Assembly: GCA_024400755.1 (NCBI GenBank)
Contig: JAKSMG010000001.1
Coordinates: 1-64,000, forward strand
Reading direction: 5' to 3'
DNA length: 64,000 nucleotides
DNA from: Bacteroidales bacterium
GTDB taxonomy: Bacteria > Bacteroidota > Bacteroidia > Bacteroidales > WCHB1-69
Shown here: positions 1 to 8,242 of the stretch, in pieces
Numbering within the stretch: position 1 is the stretch's first letter
Layout: each line of letters begins with the position of its first letter
Program-made: the position numbers and the translations under genes
The notes under the pieces: generated by a model
What the model was told of the DNA's origin: nothing
What the model saw: only the letters and a program-made list of their open reading frames with translations
The model's database searches: none

Positions 1-28
1 AAATATTTGGAGTTTTAGAAATTTTGTA

Positions 29-50
29 GGGACGCAATTCATTGCGTCCG
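29..50. repeat. REP-like short palindrome
   Basis: GGACGCAAT at 30-38 is followed two bases later by its exact reverse complement ATTGCGTCC at 41-49. It lies just upstream of the Arc-like gene. Palindromes of this kind are scattered through many bacterial genomes as REP-like repeats. Its function here is unknown, and only one copy is in the window. Confidence 0.55.
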
Positions 51-77
51 AAAACCAAACAATGAATTAATTAAGAT

Positions 78-257
78 ATGAAAAAATCTTTTGCATTACG
101 TGTGGATGAAGATGTTTTTGAAGCCTTGGAGAAATGGGCCAACGACGAATTTCGCAGCGTCAACGGACAAATCGAGTGGATTTTGGTCAATGCGCTGAAA
201 AAATCCAGACGTATGCCCAAAGAGCCCAAACCTCATCGGAAGAACGACGTTAGTTAA
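78..257 (+). CDS. Arc-like ribbon-helix-helix DNA-binding protein
   Basis: This is a 59-codon gene starting MKKSFALRVDEDVFEALEKW. The short N-terminal strand (SFALRVD) followed by two helices, and the phrase SVNGQIEWILVNAL, is the pattern of Arc/MetJ ribbon-helix-helix proteins. These bind operator DNA as dimers through the N-terminal strand. The last 15 residues are basic and rich in Pro and Lys. It ends in TAA and is followed by a hairpin shared with the convergent pnp gene. It may be a free-standing regulator or an orphan antitoxin; no toxin gene is visible beside it, although its upstream side is cut by the window edge. The target is unknown. Confidence 0.7.
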   Translation: MKKSFALRVDEDVFEALEKWANDEFRSVNGQIEWILVNALKKSRRMPKEPKPHRKNDVS

Positions 258-320
258 ACAATTAAGAAATTAAGAGATTAGGGAATTGGGGGATAGTAAG
301 ACGAAACTTAATGGAACAAA

Positions 321-353
321 AAGGGGCGAAACATTCTGTTTCGCCCCTTTTTT
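321..353. terminator. Bidirectional rho-independent terminator
   Basis: AAGGGGCGAAACA at 321-333 pairs with TGTTTCGCCCCTT at 337-349 around a 3-base loop. A T run follows on the plus strand and an A run precedes it, so it can end both the Arc-like gene and the convergent pnp transcript. Confidence 0.85.
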
Positions 354-358
354 ATGGA

Positions 359-2611
359 TTAGTTTTCCTTATTTTCAGGTTTTCTTGGAGGTCTGTTGTG
401 ACCATCTTTGTGACCACCGTGGCCGCCATTGCCAGCAGGACGCGGTTTGCGTTCAGGTTCCACATAACCTTCCGGTTTAGGCAACAACACCTTGCGTGAC
501 AATTTGAATTTGCCGGTTTTTTCATCGATGGCAATCAATTTCACGTCAATTTCGTCGCCTTCCTTCAAAATGCCGTCCAGATTTTCCAATCTGCGGTATT
601 CCACTTCAGAAATATGGAGCAAACCATCTTGGTTAGGCAAAAATTCGACAAAAGCGCCGAAAGGCATAATGCTCTTCACTTTTCCGTGATACACCTCTCC
701 CACTTCAGGCACCTGCGTAATGGCCTTGATACGGGCAACGGCTGCATTGATATCATCAACATTGGCGGCAGCAATATCCACGACACCGAAATTACCCACT
801 TCTTCAATATTGATAACGGTATTGGTTTCGCGTTGCATTTCCTGAATAATCTTTCCGCCAGGTCCGATAACGGCACCAATAAATTCCTTTGGAATCTGCA
901 ATTGGACAATACGAGGAACAAATGGCTTGTAGTCTTCTCTTGGAGCCGGCATAGCTTCTTTAATCTTACCCAAGATGTAAAGACGACCTTTCTTGGCCTG
1001 TTCCAAAGCTTCTGCCATTCTTTCAGATGACAAGCCGTTAATCTTAATATCCATTTGACAAGCCGTAATACCGTCTTCGGTACCGCAAACCTTGAAGTCC
1101 ATATCACCGAGGTGGTCTTCATCGCCCAAGATATCGGACAAAATAGCGTATTTGTCGGTTTGTTCATCAGTAATCAAACCCATAGCGATACCCGACACGG
1201 GCTTCTTCATTTTCACGCCACAATCAAGCAACGCCAATGTTCCAGCACAAACCGTAGCCATAGAAGAGCTACCGTTAGATTCCAAGATGTCGGAAACGAT
1301 ACGAACCGTATAAGGGAATGATGGATCATCTAATGGGATCATCGGTTTCAAGGCACGATTAGCCAAGTTGCCGTGACCGATTTCACGACGACCGGTGCTT
1401 CTGATGGCTTTCACTTCACCCACAGAAAATGGCGGGAAATTATAATGAAGGATGAATCTGTTGCTTCCTTCGATGATGGCACCGTCAATGGTTTGTTCAT
1501 CCAACTTGGTACCCAGGGTACAAGTTGCCAACGACTGGGTTTCGCCACGAGTGAAGATAGCAGAACCGTGAGCTGAAGGCAAATAATCGGTTTCAATCCA
1601 GATAGGACGGATTTCATCCATTTTACGGCCATCCAAACGCACACGTTCATTCAAAATCATATTACGCATAGCGTGATATTGAACATCGTGGTAATAACGT
1701 TGAAGCATAGGTTCTTTTTCTTCGCGTTCTTCTTCCGGAATAGTTTCCATAAATTCAGCGAAGATGGCGTCGAAAGCATCGTTGCGTTCGTGCTTGCCGA
1801 TACAGGCCTTTGCGATGGCGTAAACCTTGTCGTAAGTTTCCTTATTGATGCGTTCACGCAATTCTTCGTCATTGTGTTCGTGGCAATATTCACGTTTGGG
1901 ATTGGCTTTTTCGACCTGAGCTGCCAATTCCATCTGAGCCTTACACTGGATTTTGATAGCCTGATGGGCGAAATTGAGGGCGTCAACCATATCCTGTTCG
2001 GAGATTTCCTTCATTTCACCTTCCACCATCATAATATTGTCCATAGAAGCGGCAACGATCATATCGATGTCCGAATTTTCCATTTCCTCGACGGTGGGGT
2101 TGATGACCATTTGACCATTAACACGTCCCACGCGGACTTCTGAAATAGGACCTTCGAATGGAATGTCTGAAACTGCCAACGCAGATGAAGCTGCCAAGCA
2201 GGCCAAGGCATCGGGAAGATTGTTTTTATCACCGGAAATCAAAGTGACGAGCACTTGGGTTTCAGCGTGGAAATCGGCCGGGAAGAGTGGTCTAAGCGCA
2301 CGGTCAACCAAGCGGGCGATTAAGATTTCATATTCGGAAGGACGGCTTTCACGTTTGAAAAAGCCACCAGGAAAACGACCAACAGCGGCGTATTTTTCCT
2401 GATATTCCACTTGCAAGGGCATAAAGTCGGCATTTTCGGCGGCCTCCTTTTTGCAGCAGACAGTAGCCAGCAACATCGTGTTACCCATTTTGACCACAGC
2501 AGAACCGTCGGCCTGCTTGGCAAGCTTACCGGTCTCAATAGTCACCTGGCGACCATCTCCCAAATCGAAAGTGGTTGTCTTGAAAGTTTTTTCTATACTA
2601 TTGTCAATCAT
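359..2611 (-). CDS. pnp: Polyribonucleotide nucleotidyltransferase (PNPase)
   Basis: The 750-residue protein has the standard PNPase layout. Two RNase PH-like domains are present (first about 20-230, second about 325-560, with [15 protein letters not shown] near 400). A KH domain follows with the signature [11 protein letters not shown] near 590, then an S1 domain ([20 protein letters not shown]) near 655. It degrades RNA 3' to 5' with phosphate and takes part in mRNA turnover. The tail after the S1 domain is rich in Pro, Gly, Lys and His, which is common in Bacteroidota copies. It lies directly downstream of rpsO, the usual rpsO-pnp order, although a terminator hairpin sits between them. Length and motifs are normal. 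Confidence 0.97.
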   Translation of the reverse strand: MIDNSIEKTFKTTTFDLGDGRQVTIETGKLAKQADGSAVVKMGNTMLLATVCCKKEAAENADFMPLQVEYQEKYAAVGRFPGGFFKRESRPSEYEILIARLVDRALRPLFPADFHAETQVLVTLISGDKNNLPDALACLAASSALAVSDIPFEGPISEVRVGRVNGQMVINPTVEEMENSDIDMIVAASMDNIMMVEGEMKEISEQDMVDALNFAHQAIKIQCKAQMELAAQVEKANPKREYCHEHNDEELRERINKETYDKVYAIAKACIGKHERNDAFDAIFAEFMETIPEEEREEKEPMLQRYYHDVQYHAMRNMILNERVRLDGRKMDEIRPIWIETDYLPSAHGSAIFTRGETQSLATCTLGTKLDEQTIDGAIIEGSNRFILHYNFPPFSVGEVKAIRSTGRREIGHGNLANRALKPMIPLDDPSFPYTVRIVSDILESNGSSSMATVCAGTLALLDCGVKMKKPVSGIAMGLITDEQTDKYAILSDILGDEDHLGDMDFKVCGTEDGITACQMDIKINGLSSERMAEALEQAKKGRLYILGKIKEAMPAPREDYKPFVPRIVQLQIPKEFIGAVIGPGGKIIQEMQRETNTVINIEEVGNFGVVDIAAANVDDINAAVARIKAITQVPEVGEVYHGKVKSIMPFGAFVEFLPNQDGLLHISEVEYRRLENLDGILKEGDEIDVKLIAIDEKTGKFKLSRKVLLPKPEGYVEPERKPRPAGNGGHGGHKDGHNRPPRKPENKEN

Positions 2612-2654
2612 CTAAAATCAATTTAAAATAAATAATGCGTGCAAATAAATAGCA

Positions 2655-2684
2655 AGAAAGGCAATTTGGAAGAAATTGCCTTTC
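2655..2684 (-). terminator. Terminator after rpsO
   Basis: AGAAAGGCAATTT and AAATTGCCTTTCT form an inverted repeat around a five-base loop, between rpsO and pnp. Read on the minus strand, it would end the short rpsO transcript or act as an attenuator in front of pnp. Confidence 0.75.
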
Positions 2685-2706
2685 TATTTGCATTATGGTA
2701 AAAAAA

Positions 2707-2976
2707 TTATTTTCTTAAACCTAACTTCTTAACGATAGCTCTGTAACGTTCGATATCTTGTTGTTTCAGATATTCAAGCATTCTTTTTCTTTTACCTACG
2801 AGAGCAATCAAAGAACGTTTGGTAACAAGGTCTTTCTTGTTTGTTTTCACGTGTTCCGTAAGGTGTTTGATACGGTGAGTGAAAAGAGCAATTTGGCTTT
2901 CGGGTGAGCCGGTATCAACTTGGCTTTTTCCGTAATCTTCAAAAATCTTCTGTTTAACTTCTGTTGATAAATACAT
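2707..2976 (-). CDS. rpsO: 30S ribosomal protein S15
   Basis: The 89-residue protein has the S15 signature. DTGSPESQIALFTHRIKHLTEH is followed by the loop and RRSLIALVGKRKRMLEYL-type helix (here KRSLIALVGKRKRMLEYLK), ending in GLRK. It binds the central domain of 16S rRNA early in 30S assembly. It is transcribed from a clear TATCTTTG box upstream and is followed by pnp. Length and start are typical. Confidence 0.97.
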   Translation of the reverse strand: MYLSTEVKQKIFEDYGKSQVDTGSPESQIALFTHRIKHLTEHVKTNKKDLVTKRSLIALVGKRKRMLEYLKQQDIERYRAIVKKLGLRK

Positions 2977-3023
2977 AATAAATCTTACTTTTAAAACTTT
3001 TTTTACGATTCTTTTTCGGGGTG

Positions 3024-3031
3024 CAAAGATA
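3024..3031 (-). promoter_or_regulatory. Bacteroidota -7 box of rpsO
   Basis: TATCTTTG on the minus strand matches the Bacteroidota TAnnTTTG element. It stands about 50 bases before the rpsO start in an AT-rich gap. Confidence 0.65.
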
Positions 3032-3085
3032 CAAAAATTTTCATAACAATCAACACAATAAAATTATTTGATTTTTTCCTTCGAT

Positions 3086-4360
3086 TTATTTGTTTTTCTT
3101 TGCTGAAGAAAATGCGGAATGAAGCACTTCCGCCACTTTCAGATACCCCTTTCCGTAAAGATAGTTTCCCTTGAAAAAATCAGGATTTGTCCGATTCTGC
3201 TTGGATAGCGGCGTAAAAATATCGACATATTCCGCATCAGCCGTCTGCTCGCACCATTGTCGCACGAAGTCATTGAAAACGATGATTTTTTCATTTTCCG
3301 TTTCCGTGGGCATCAAACTCAACAAGTACAACTTACTTTCCGGAGCGTAATTTTTCAGTTTTTTCAGCAGATTTTGATATTGAATTTTCACCGAATCCAA
3401 GGGTGAGTTGCCATTAACATTGCCGGTTCCGGTATAGACGACGATGGCTTTAGGAGATTTTTCCCTGGAAAAAGGATTGTTCAACGCGGCCTCGGCCATA
3501 GCACCGGTAATGCCGATATTGTCTATGGTTTCGTCGTAGCCCCACCCTGTTCCCAGATTTCTGACACAATTGTTTTGAAGCAATTCGGCCCACTCGCCGC
3601 ACTTAACCATTTCGTCGCCGAAGAACAATATATCTGTATTTTTTACAGGCAAAACGCTAAAATAAGTCGCCCGCATTCCCCACGAGCCCCAAAGACCTGC
3701 ATCATCTTGTTCATCGATGGTATTTGCTGGATAAACACAAGTCGCATCCAGATACGGTGCAATCAAGTCGCACCAGATCTTATATCCGGAGGCCTTGAGA
3801 TGCAGGCCGTCCAGAGTATTGGTATGATTCATACAGATATCGAACAGCGGATTCCATAAATCTATATAAGTAACGTGATAATCGGAAGCCAGCTGTCGAA
3901 TCAGTTCATTGGCACGTTTTTCATCTTCTAACGTACGTATTCCGACCGTACTTGGTAAAATGCTTTCCAAGTAAATTTTCGTGGACGGTGACATTTTTTG
4001 AATTTTTTCCACCATCAGACGAACATTCCCGGCAACATATTCAGGTGTAAAACCCGAACCCAAGTCGTTGGTACCAATCATCAAAAAGATGGCCTTGGGA
4101 TGACCGTTCACCACTTCATCAAGATGTTCAAGAATTTCGGATGACAAAGCCCCGGACACGCCCCTGTTCAGGAAATGGGGATGGTCAAAGGCCTGAGCCC
4201 AATCGTGCATATCCGTGATGCTGTTGCCCACGAAGACCACATCGGAAGTATCAATTTTCAGCACGGTAAAACTGTCAAAACGATGGGTACGAAAAGGTCC
4301 GTCGGCCATTGCGAAGCAAGACATCAGCCAGCACAACAGGAAAAAGCAGTATTTTTTCAT
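3086..4360 (-). CDS. Secreted tandem SGNH/GDSL hydrolase-like protein
   Basis: The 424-residue protein has a signal peptide (MKKYCFFLLCWLMSCFAMA) and two SGNH/GDSL-like domains. The first (about 35-210) has all the blocks: FVGNSITD with the catalytic Ser, the oxyanion Gly in RGVSGALSS, GTND, and DGLH with the catalytic Asp/His pair. The second (about 225-420) keeps the fold landmarks FFGDEMVKCGEW, GTGWGYDETIDN and YTGTGNVNG. It has Glu in place of the nucleophile Ser and no DxxH, so it looks catalytically dead. The family includes esterases and acetylesterases acting on glycans; the substrate is not evident. It is expressed from a promoter inside a 113-bp repeat. Confidence 0.85.
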   Translation of the reverse strand: MKKYCFFLLCWLMSCFAMADGPFRTHRFDSFTVLKIDTSDVVFVGNSITDMHDWAQAFDHPHFLNRGVSGALSSEILEHLDEVVNGHPKAIFLMIGTNDLGSGFTPEYVAGNVRLMVEKIQKMSPSTKIYLESILPSTVGIRTLEDEKRANELIRQLASDYHVTYIDLWNPLFDICMNHTNTLDGLHLKASGYKIWCDLIAPYLDATCVYPANTIDEQDDAGLWGSWGMRATYFSVLPVKNTDILFFGDEMVKCGEWAELLQNNCVRNLGTGWGYDETIDNIGITGAMAEAALNNPFSREKSPKAIVVYTGTGNVNGNSPLDSVKIQYQNLLKKLKNYAPESKLYLLSLMPTETENEKIIVFNDFVRQWCEQTADAEYVDIFTPLSKQNRTNPDFFKGNYLYGKGYLKVAEVLHSAFSSAKKNK

Positions 4361-4390
4361 TTCAATTCACAATTTACAATGGACAATTTA

Positions 4391-4503
4391 CAATTATTAG
4401 TTTTGCAAAGATACTCAATTCCTCGTTTTAAATCTTGGAAAAAAGTTTAATATTTTTCAGCTTATTATATGCTCCCATCTTCATTGTACATTGTTAATTG
4501 TTC
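4391..4503. repeat. 113-bp direct repeat, copy 1 (promoter-bearing)
   Basis: This 113-bp block is repeated at 5916-6028 in the same orientation with one mismatch (A or G in GCTCCCRTCTTC). It carries a minus-strand TATCTTTG box and ends in the pattern TTGTACATTGTTAATTGTTC. The end of the RhuM gene is encoded inside this copy. Confidence 0.9.
4406..4413 (-). promoter_or_regulatory. -7 box of the SGNH gene, inside repeat copy 1
   Basis: TATCTTTG on the minus strand, about 45 bases before the SGNH gene start. The same box is present in repeat copy 2. Confidence 0.6.
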
Positions 4504-5506
4504 CCCCGTTCTTTTCCAGCATTTTCCGAACCTGTTTGTCGAAGTCGGAATCTATTTTTTGGGTTTTGTTGAAAATTTCGTATTCGGTTTCAGCTTTTTT
4601 GTCTGCTTTAGTCTTGGATATTTTCCCCTTGTCGGGCAAAATCTGATACTTGCGGAACGACAGAAACTCATTTACGCTATTGGCAAACTGCTCCATATTG
4701 AATGTATTTTCGCGTTCCAGCAAATCTTCTATATAGTCGAAATAACCTGTCACCAATCTTTCAAGCTGGCGGATTTCCTTTTCGTCCAAATAGTTCTTTG
4801 CCACTTTGGTGTCCGATTTCAGTATGCGCCCATCAGGAGAGTTTTTCCACGTTTTCAGTCCCATATTGTCCTGGTTGTGGTCAGCGTGCGTATAAATGAT
4901 TTCCGGAGCGGTCTGACCGGTAATGGCATAATGGAAACGATTTTGCACCATCATAAAAAAATCTTTGGTGATGTCGGCTTTAGGGTCATAGTCGATGGAA
5001 CATTCGGCATAGATGTCTGTTATCTGCTGCCAGATACGCCGTTCACTGGCACGGATGGAGCGAACCCTTTCGAGCAATTCGCGGAAATAGTCCGTGCCGA
5101 AAACCGTCTTTGCCTGTTTGAGGCGTTCGTCATCCATTACAAAACCTTTACGGAGATAATCCTTCAACACGCCGGTTGCCCACTGACGGAATCGCGTGGC
5201 ACGAAACGAGTTCACCCGATAACCTACGGCAATGATGGCATCGAGATTATAATATTCCAACTCATCTTCAACGGAGCCTCTAATGCCACGATTCACGACA
5301 GTTGCAATTTTTGCAACCGTCGCATCTTTATCAAGTTCTCCTTCTTTGTATATGTTGGCAAGATGGCGGCTAATGCCCGATTTATCAACGCCGTACAACT
5401 CTGCCATAGCTTTCTGCGTAGCCCAAATGGTTTCGTCTTTCACCACCACCTGCACCTTGCCGTCTTCTTCCGGCAGATTATATAATATAAAGTCTAATTC
5501 TTTCAT
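4481..5506 (-). CDS. RhuM family protein (virulence RhuM-like)
   Basis: This 341-residue protein has the features of the RhuM family. An N-terminal DNA-binding-like segment (TIWATQKAMAELYGVDKSGISRHLANIYKEGEL) precedes the family phrases NLDAIIAVGYRVNS, RATRFRQWATGVLKDYLRKGF and the C-terminal EIIYTHADHNQDNMGLKTW. The family name comes from a Salmonella pathogenicity island. Members are common in restriction-modification and mobile islands, and their biochemical role is not established. It is last in the island and probably shares a transcript with the four-helix-bundle gene upstream. The last residues (GGTINNVQ) are encoded by the intergenic repeat, which suggests that the original end was replaced. 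Confidence 0.85.
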   Translation of the reverse strand: MKELDFILYNLPEEDGKVQVVVKDETIWATQKAMAELYGVDKSGISRHLANIYKEGELDKDATVAKIATVVNRGIRGSVEDELEYYNLDAIIAVGYRVNSFRATRFRQWATGVLKDYLRKGFVMDDERLKQAKTVFGTDYFRELLERVRSIRASERRIWQQITDIYAECSIDYDPKADITKDFFMMVQNRFHYAITGQTAPEIIYTHADHNQDNMGLKTWKNSPDGRILKSDTKVAKNYLDEKEIRQLERLVTGYFDYIEDLLERENTFNMEQFANSVNEFLSFRKYQILPDKGKISKTKADKKAETEYEIFNKTQKIDSDFDKQVRKMLEKNGGTINNVQ

Positions 5507-5539
5507 TTCAATTTACAATTTACAATGGACAATTTACAA

Positions 5540-5899
5540 TTATTTGCTTCGGGAAGTTTTTAGGATGCTGGTTAGGAGTTTTATCAGTTCTTTGTTATCA
5601 CTGTAGATGCTTTCAAAAGAGGGGGTATCAATGTAGTCGCTTTCGTGAAGTAGTTCAAGCCAATATTCCGTTTCACCGGCTTCTTTTAAAGAAATGAAAA
5701 GTTTTGCCTCAAAATCAGCCTTCGATTGTGCCAAAGAAGCCTCCTTGGCATTTGCCCCGATACTTGTTCCACTGCGAAGAATCTGTTTCGACAACACAAA
5801 TTCCTTTTTCTCTTCGCACAAATATCTATACAGGTTGATAATCCGCAAGGCAAATGCCTTACCCTTCACCAAAACTACATTGTCTTCAACTCTCTTCAT
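5540..5899 (-). CDS. Four helix bundle protein (23S rRNA IVP family)
   Basis: A 119-residue all-helical protein with the family phrases VLSKQILRSGTSIGANAKEASLAQSKADFEAKL and SLKEAGETEYWLELLHESDYI. The fold was first seen as the ORF in intervening sequences of 23S rRNA, but free-standing copies are frequent in Bacteroidota near restriction-modification loci and other accessory genes. No activity is established. It is preceded by the second copy of the promoter-bearing repeat, so it is likely the first gene of a two-gene unit with RhuM. Confidence 0.9.
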   Translation of the reverse strand: MKRVEDNVVLVKGKAFALRIINLYRYLCEEKKEFVLSKQILRSGTSIGANAKEASLAQSKADFEAKLFISLKEAGETEYWLELLHESDYIDTPSFESIYSDNKELIKLLTSILKTSRSK

Positions 5900-5915
5900 T
5901 TCAATTCACAATTTA

Positions 5916-6028
5916 CAATTATTAGTTTTGCAAAGATACTCAATTCCTCGTTTTAAATCTTGGAAAAAAGTTTAATATTTTTCAGCTTATTATATGCTCC
6001 CGTCTTCATTGTACATTGTTAATTGTTC
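5916..6028. repeat. 113-bp direct repeat, copy 2 (promoter-bearing)
   Basis: Second copy of the block at 4391-4503. The TATCTTTG box lies at 5931-5938 on the minus strand, about 30 bases before the four-helix-bundle gene. The pair encloses that gene and RhuM, as expected if a cassette arrived or was duplicated by recombination between the copies. Confidence 0.9.
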
Positions 6029-6050
6029 ATTGTTCTCTCTTTATCCTCTT

Positions 6051-6087
6051 CAATTCTTTCCAACATTTTAAAGTTTGGAAAGAATTG
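6051..6087. repeat. Inverted repeat at the 3' end of the fic gene
   Basis: CAATTCTTTCCAA (6051-6063) and its exact reverse complement TTGGAAAGAATTG (6075-6087) flank an 11-base spacer, overlapping the fic stop codon. The core TTCTTTCCAA/TTGGAAAGAA recurs upstream of fic. It lacks a long T run, so it is more operator-like than terminator-like. Confidence 0.7.
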
Positions 6088-7378
6088 AATCAAATTTATC
6101 GCCTTTCAAATAGGCCTTCTTTACTTTATTCAAGGCAATCTCTTTCAACAGTCCCATTTCAAGCAATGGCAAAATATCCGTCTTGGCTGTGGTTGGCGTA
6201 ATGAAGAACCTGGCTTGCAAATCTTTTACAACGACCATTTCCTGTGGATTATCGGCAAACATTTTAACGATTTCCGCCTGACGCAAATTCAAGTTCGGGA
6301 TTTGCAGATATTTGAGTGCGGTCTGTTGTTCTTGTTGTTTGCGTTTTATGTAATCCTGCAACCCACGGAAAGCCAATTCTATAACCCTCAGATTGTAAGC
6401 GATGAAATAGCCGATGTCGTTTTGGTCGGTTTCCGCATACAGAAACGATTTTTCGTACGAGGGTTTCGCCGCATAGATAATCCGCGAGATGGAGAGGTAT
6501 TCGGTAAGCCAGTAGCCCTGCTTGAGCATATACCAATAGAAAAGCGTCCGAGCGGTACGTCCATTACCATCCACAAACGGATGCATATAAGCCACCATAA
6601 AATGAATGATGATGCCTTTGATGACGGGATGGATATAAGTTTCCGTATCGTTCTCATTAAAGAATTGGCAAAGCTCGGATACAAAAGCTGGAATTTCGGT
6701 AAATGTAGGCGGAGTATGCGCCACTTCGCCGGTAATCTGATTTTGCACCACCACCTCATCGTTCTGCCTAAAACGGCCCACGTAGGCGGGATTGTCCAAC
6801 GTGCCTACGGTCATCAGCCGATGAATTTCCAACAGGAGTTCTTCAGAAAGGGGCTGGTGTTTGTTTTCCACAATGAAACGGATGGTTTGATAATTGTTGA
6901 AAATCATCCGCTGCGACTTGTCTTTGGGCGACAGCTTCTTACGGAGCATTTCCTTAGCCACTTTACGAGTGGTTACCGCACCTTCCATCTGGCTGGAGGC
7001 AATAGCCTCCTCGATGAGTGAACTGATGAGATACCTTTCCTTGTTGTCTCCCGGCACCACCGAATCGTCCATCCAAGAACCTCCAAAATCCATATCAAAC
7101 TGATGGCATTGACGTTGCATCTGGTTGGTCAATGAGAAATGAATTTTGAACCTTTTCCAAAATGGTACGGACACGCATTTTCTCACTCGGTCGGCCATCA
7201 TCAACGCCCACAGCTCCTTTTCAGAGCCGACGTCTGGCACCTGCTTGTACTTTGCCTTATCCCAATAGAAATATTGGTCGTTGAGCCGACTGATGGCTGC
7301 GGCCAACTCGCTATCCTGCTGCAACTTCAGCATTGCTTTTGCAAGATTATTCCAAGAAATTGAGGGGGCTTTCTCCAT
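6068..7378 (-). CDS. Fic domain protein with C-terminal winged helix
   Basis: The Fic core motif HPFVDGNGRTARTLFYWY is intact (catalytic His; HxFxxGNGRxxR). Fic enzymes transfer AMP or another nucleotide part from an NTP to hydroxyl groups of target proteins. The phrase SSLIEEAIASSQMEGAVTTR upstream of the core resembles the inhibitory alpha-helix ([ST]xxxE[GN]) region of class II proteins, so activity may be self-restrained. The C-terminal 80 residues (LNLRQAEIVKMFADNPQEMVVVKDLQARFFITPTTAKTDI) form a winged helix. I chose ATG at 7378 (MEKAPSISWNN), because the next upstream ATG would overlap the promoter. The promoter and 3' end carry matching inverted repeats, which suggests that the protein regulates its own gene. 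Confidence 0.9.
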   Translation of the reverse strand: MEKAPSISWNNLAKAMLKLQQDSELAAAISRLNDQYFYWDKAKYKQVPDVGSEKELWALMMADRVRKCVSVPFWKRFKIHFSLTNQMQRQCHQFDMDFGGSWMDDSVVPGDNKERYLISSLIEEAIASSQMEGAVTTRKVAKEMLRKKLSPKDKSQRMIFNNYQTIRFIVENKHQPLSEELLLEIHRLMTVGTLDNPAYVGRFRQNDEVVVQNQITGEVAHTPPTFTEIPAFVSELCQFFNENDTETYIHPVIKGIIIHFMVAYMHPFVDGNGRTARTLFYWYMLKQGYWLTEYLSISRIIYAAKPSYEKSFLYAETDQNDIGYFIAYNLRVIELAFRGLQDYIKRKQQEQQTALKYLQIPNLNLRQAEIVKMFADNPQEMVVVKDLQARFFITPTTAKTDILPLLEMGLLKEIALNKVKKAYLKGDKFDSILSKL

Positions 7379-7394
7379 ATCGAAAAATTTTCGG

Positions 7395-7438
7395 CAAAGA
7401 TAGCAAATTCTTTCCAATGTTTTAAAAATTGGAAAGAA
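7395..7438 (-). promoter_or_regulatory. fic promoter with inverted-repeat operator
   Basis: A minus-strand TATCTTTG box (7395-7402) is followed upstream by TTCTTTCCAAT (7408-7418) and its exact reverse complement ATTGGAAAGAA (7428-7438). The inverted repeat covers the -33 region, a good position for a repressor. The same core is found at the gene's 3' end. Confidence 0.65.
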
Positions 7439-7494
7439 AATTTAACACTTTTCAATCTACAATAAACAACGTATAATGATTGGGCTTGCAAATA

Positions 7495-7532
7495 CTTCAT
7501 CTTCTCGGGCGTGCGCAGCTCCTGCCCATCTG
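7495..7532 (-). pseudogene. Short remnant of an hsdR 5' end
   Basis: This 38-nt stretch is nearly identical to 12124-12162 near the start of hsdR. On the minus strand it can be read as QM-G-ELRTPEKMK, with one base missing relative to hsdR. It lies between fic and the ygjP-like gene, 1.6 kb beyond the hsdR stop, so it looks like a recombination scar. Confidence 0.75.
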
Positions 7533-7567
7533 AATGATAAATGCCTGAAATCCAAGAGACACAAATG

Positions 7568-8227
7568 CTATAAACTGCTTCCGTACCTTTCCAACCAATT
7601 TTGCGCCTTTTCGTAATCCGGATAATGCGAGCGCAGCAGGGTCCAGAATTTGTGCGAGTGGTTCATCATAATAGTGTGGACAAGTTCGTGCACGATGACG
7701 TAGTCAATCACAAACTTGGGTGCTTTCACCAGACGCCAGTTCAAGGAGATGTTTTTCAGAGAGGAACAGTTGCCCCACTTGCGTTTTTCGGTGCGGACAA
7801 AGAGCTTGTTATATGGCAGATTCAACGCGATTGAAAGCTGCTCGGCGCGTTCATCAAAGTATTTTTTCGCCACCGATTTCAGCCAGTTTTCCTGTACGGC
7901 AATGTCCGTCAGATTGCGACTTGCCCGAATCGTGTGGTGCTCTTCGTTAATGACGACTTTATTGGCATACTTCGTGTCGTAGAAGTAAGTGTATCGGTTG
8001 CCGAACAGCAGCAACTCGTTGAACTGCAATTGGATTTTCTCCCGATTCCGGAAAAAGGCCTGCTTCTTTTCAATCCAGGCCTGCCGTTTTTCCAGAAATT
8101 CCTCAATTTTTGCCTTGGGAAAAAGCAGCGGTGCCACCACGTGTACGCTGCCATCCTCACGCACACACAGGCGTAAGTGTTTCACGGGTTTCCGAGTGAG
8201 GGTGTAGGTGATGTCAGTCGTTTGCAT
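7568..8227 (-). CDS. YgjP-like metallopeptidase (DUF45/M48)
   Basis: The 219-residue protein has the zinc site HELVHTIMMNHSHKFW (HExxH followed by a downstream His in NHSxxFW) and the preceding RKWGNCSSLKNISLNWRL block, both typical of the YgjP/DUF45 family. Family members are often carried in type I restriction-modification loci, next to hsdR, where their contribution is undefined. The stop of this gene and the next upstream gene (KilA-N) are 15 bases apart, so they are probably co-transcribed. Confidence 0.9.
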   Translation of the reverse strand: MQTTDITYTLTRKPVKHLRLCVREDGSVHVVAPLLFPKAKIEEFLEKRQAWIEKKQAFFRNREKIQLQFNELLLFGNRYTYFYDTKYANKVVINEEHHTIRASRNLTDIAVQENWLKSVAKKYFDERAEQLSIALNLPYNKLFVRTEKRKWGNCSSLKNISLNWRLVKAPKFVIDYVIVHELVHTIMMNHSHKFWTLLRSHYPDYEKAQNWLERYGSSL

Positions 8228-8242
8228 GGATTAAAGTTTTTC

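Noticed and set aside
4469..5485. 338-codon open frame on the plus strand
   Set aside because: It is antisense to the RhuM gene and has no family features; it is Phe/Ile-rich as expected of an antisense frame.
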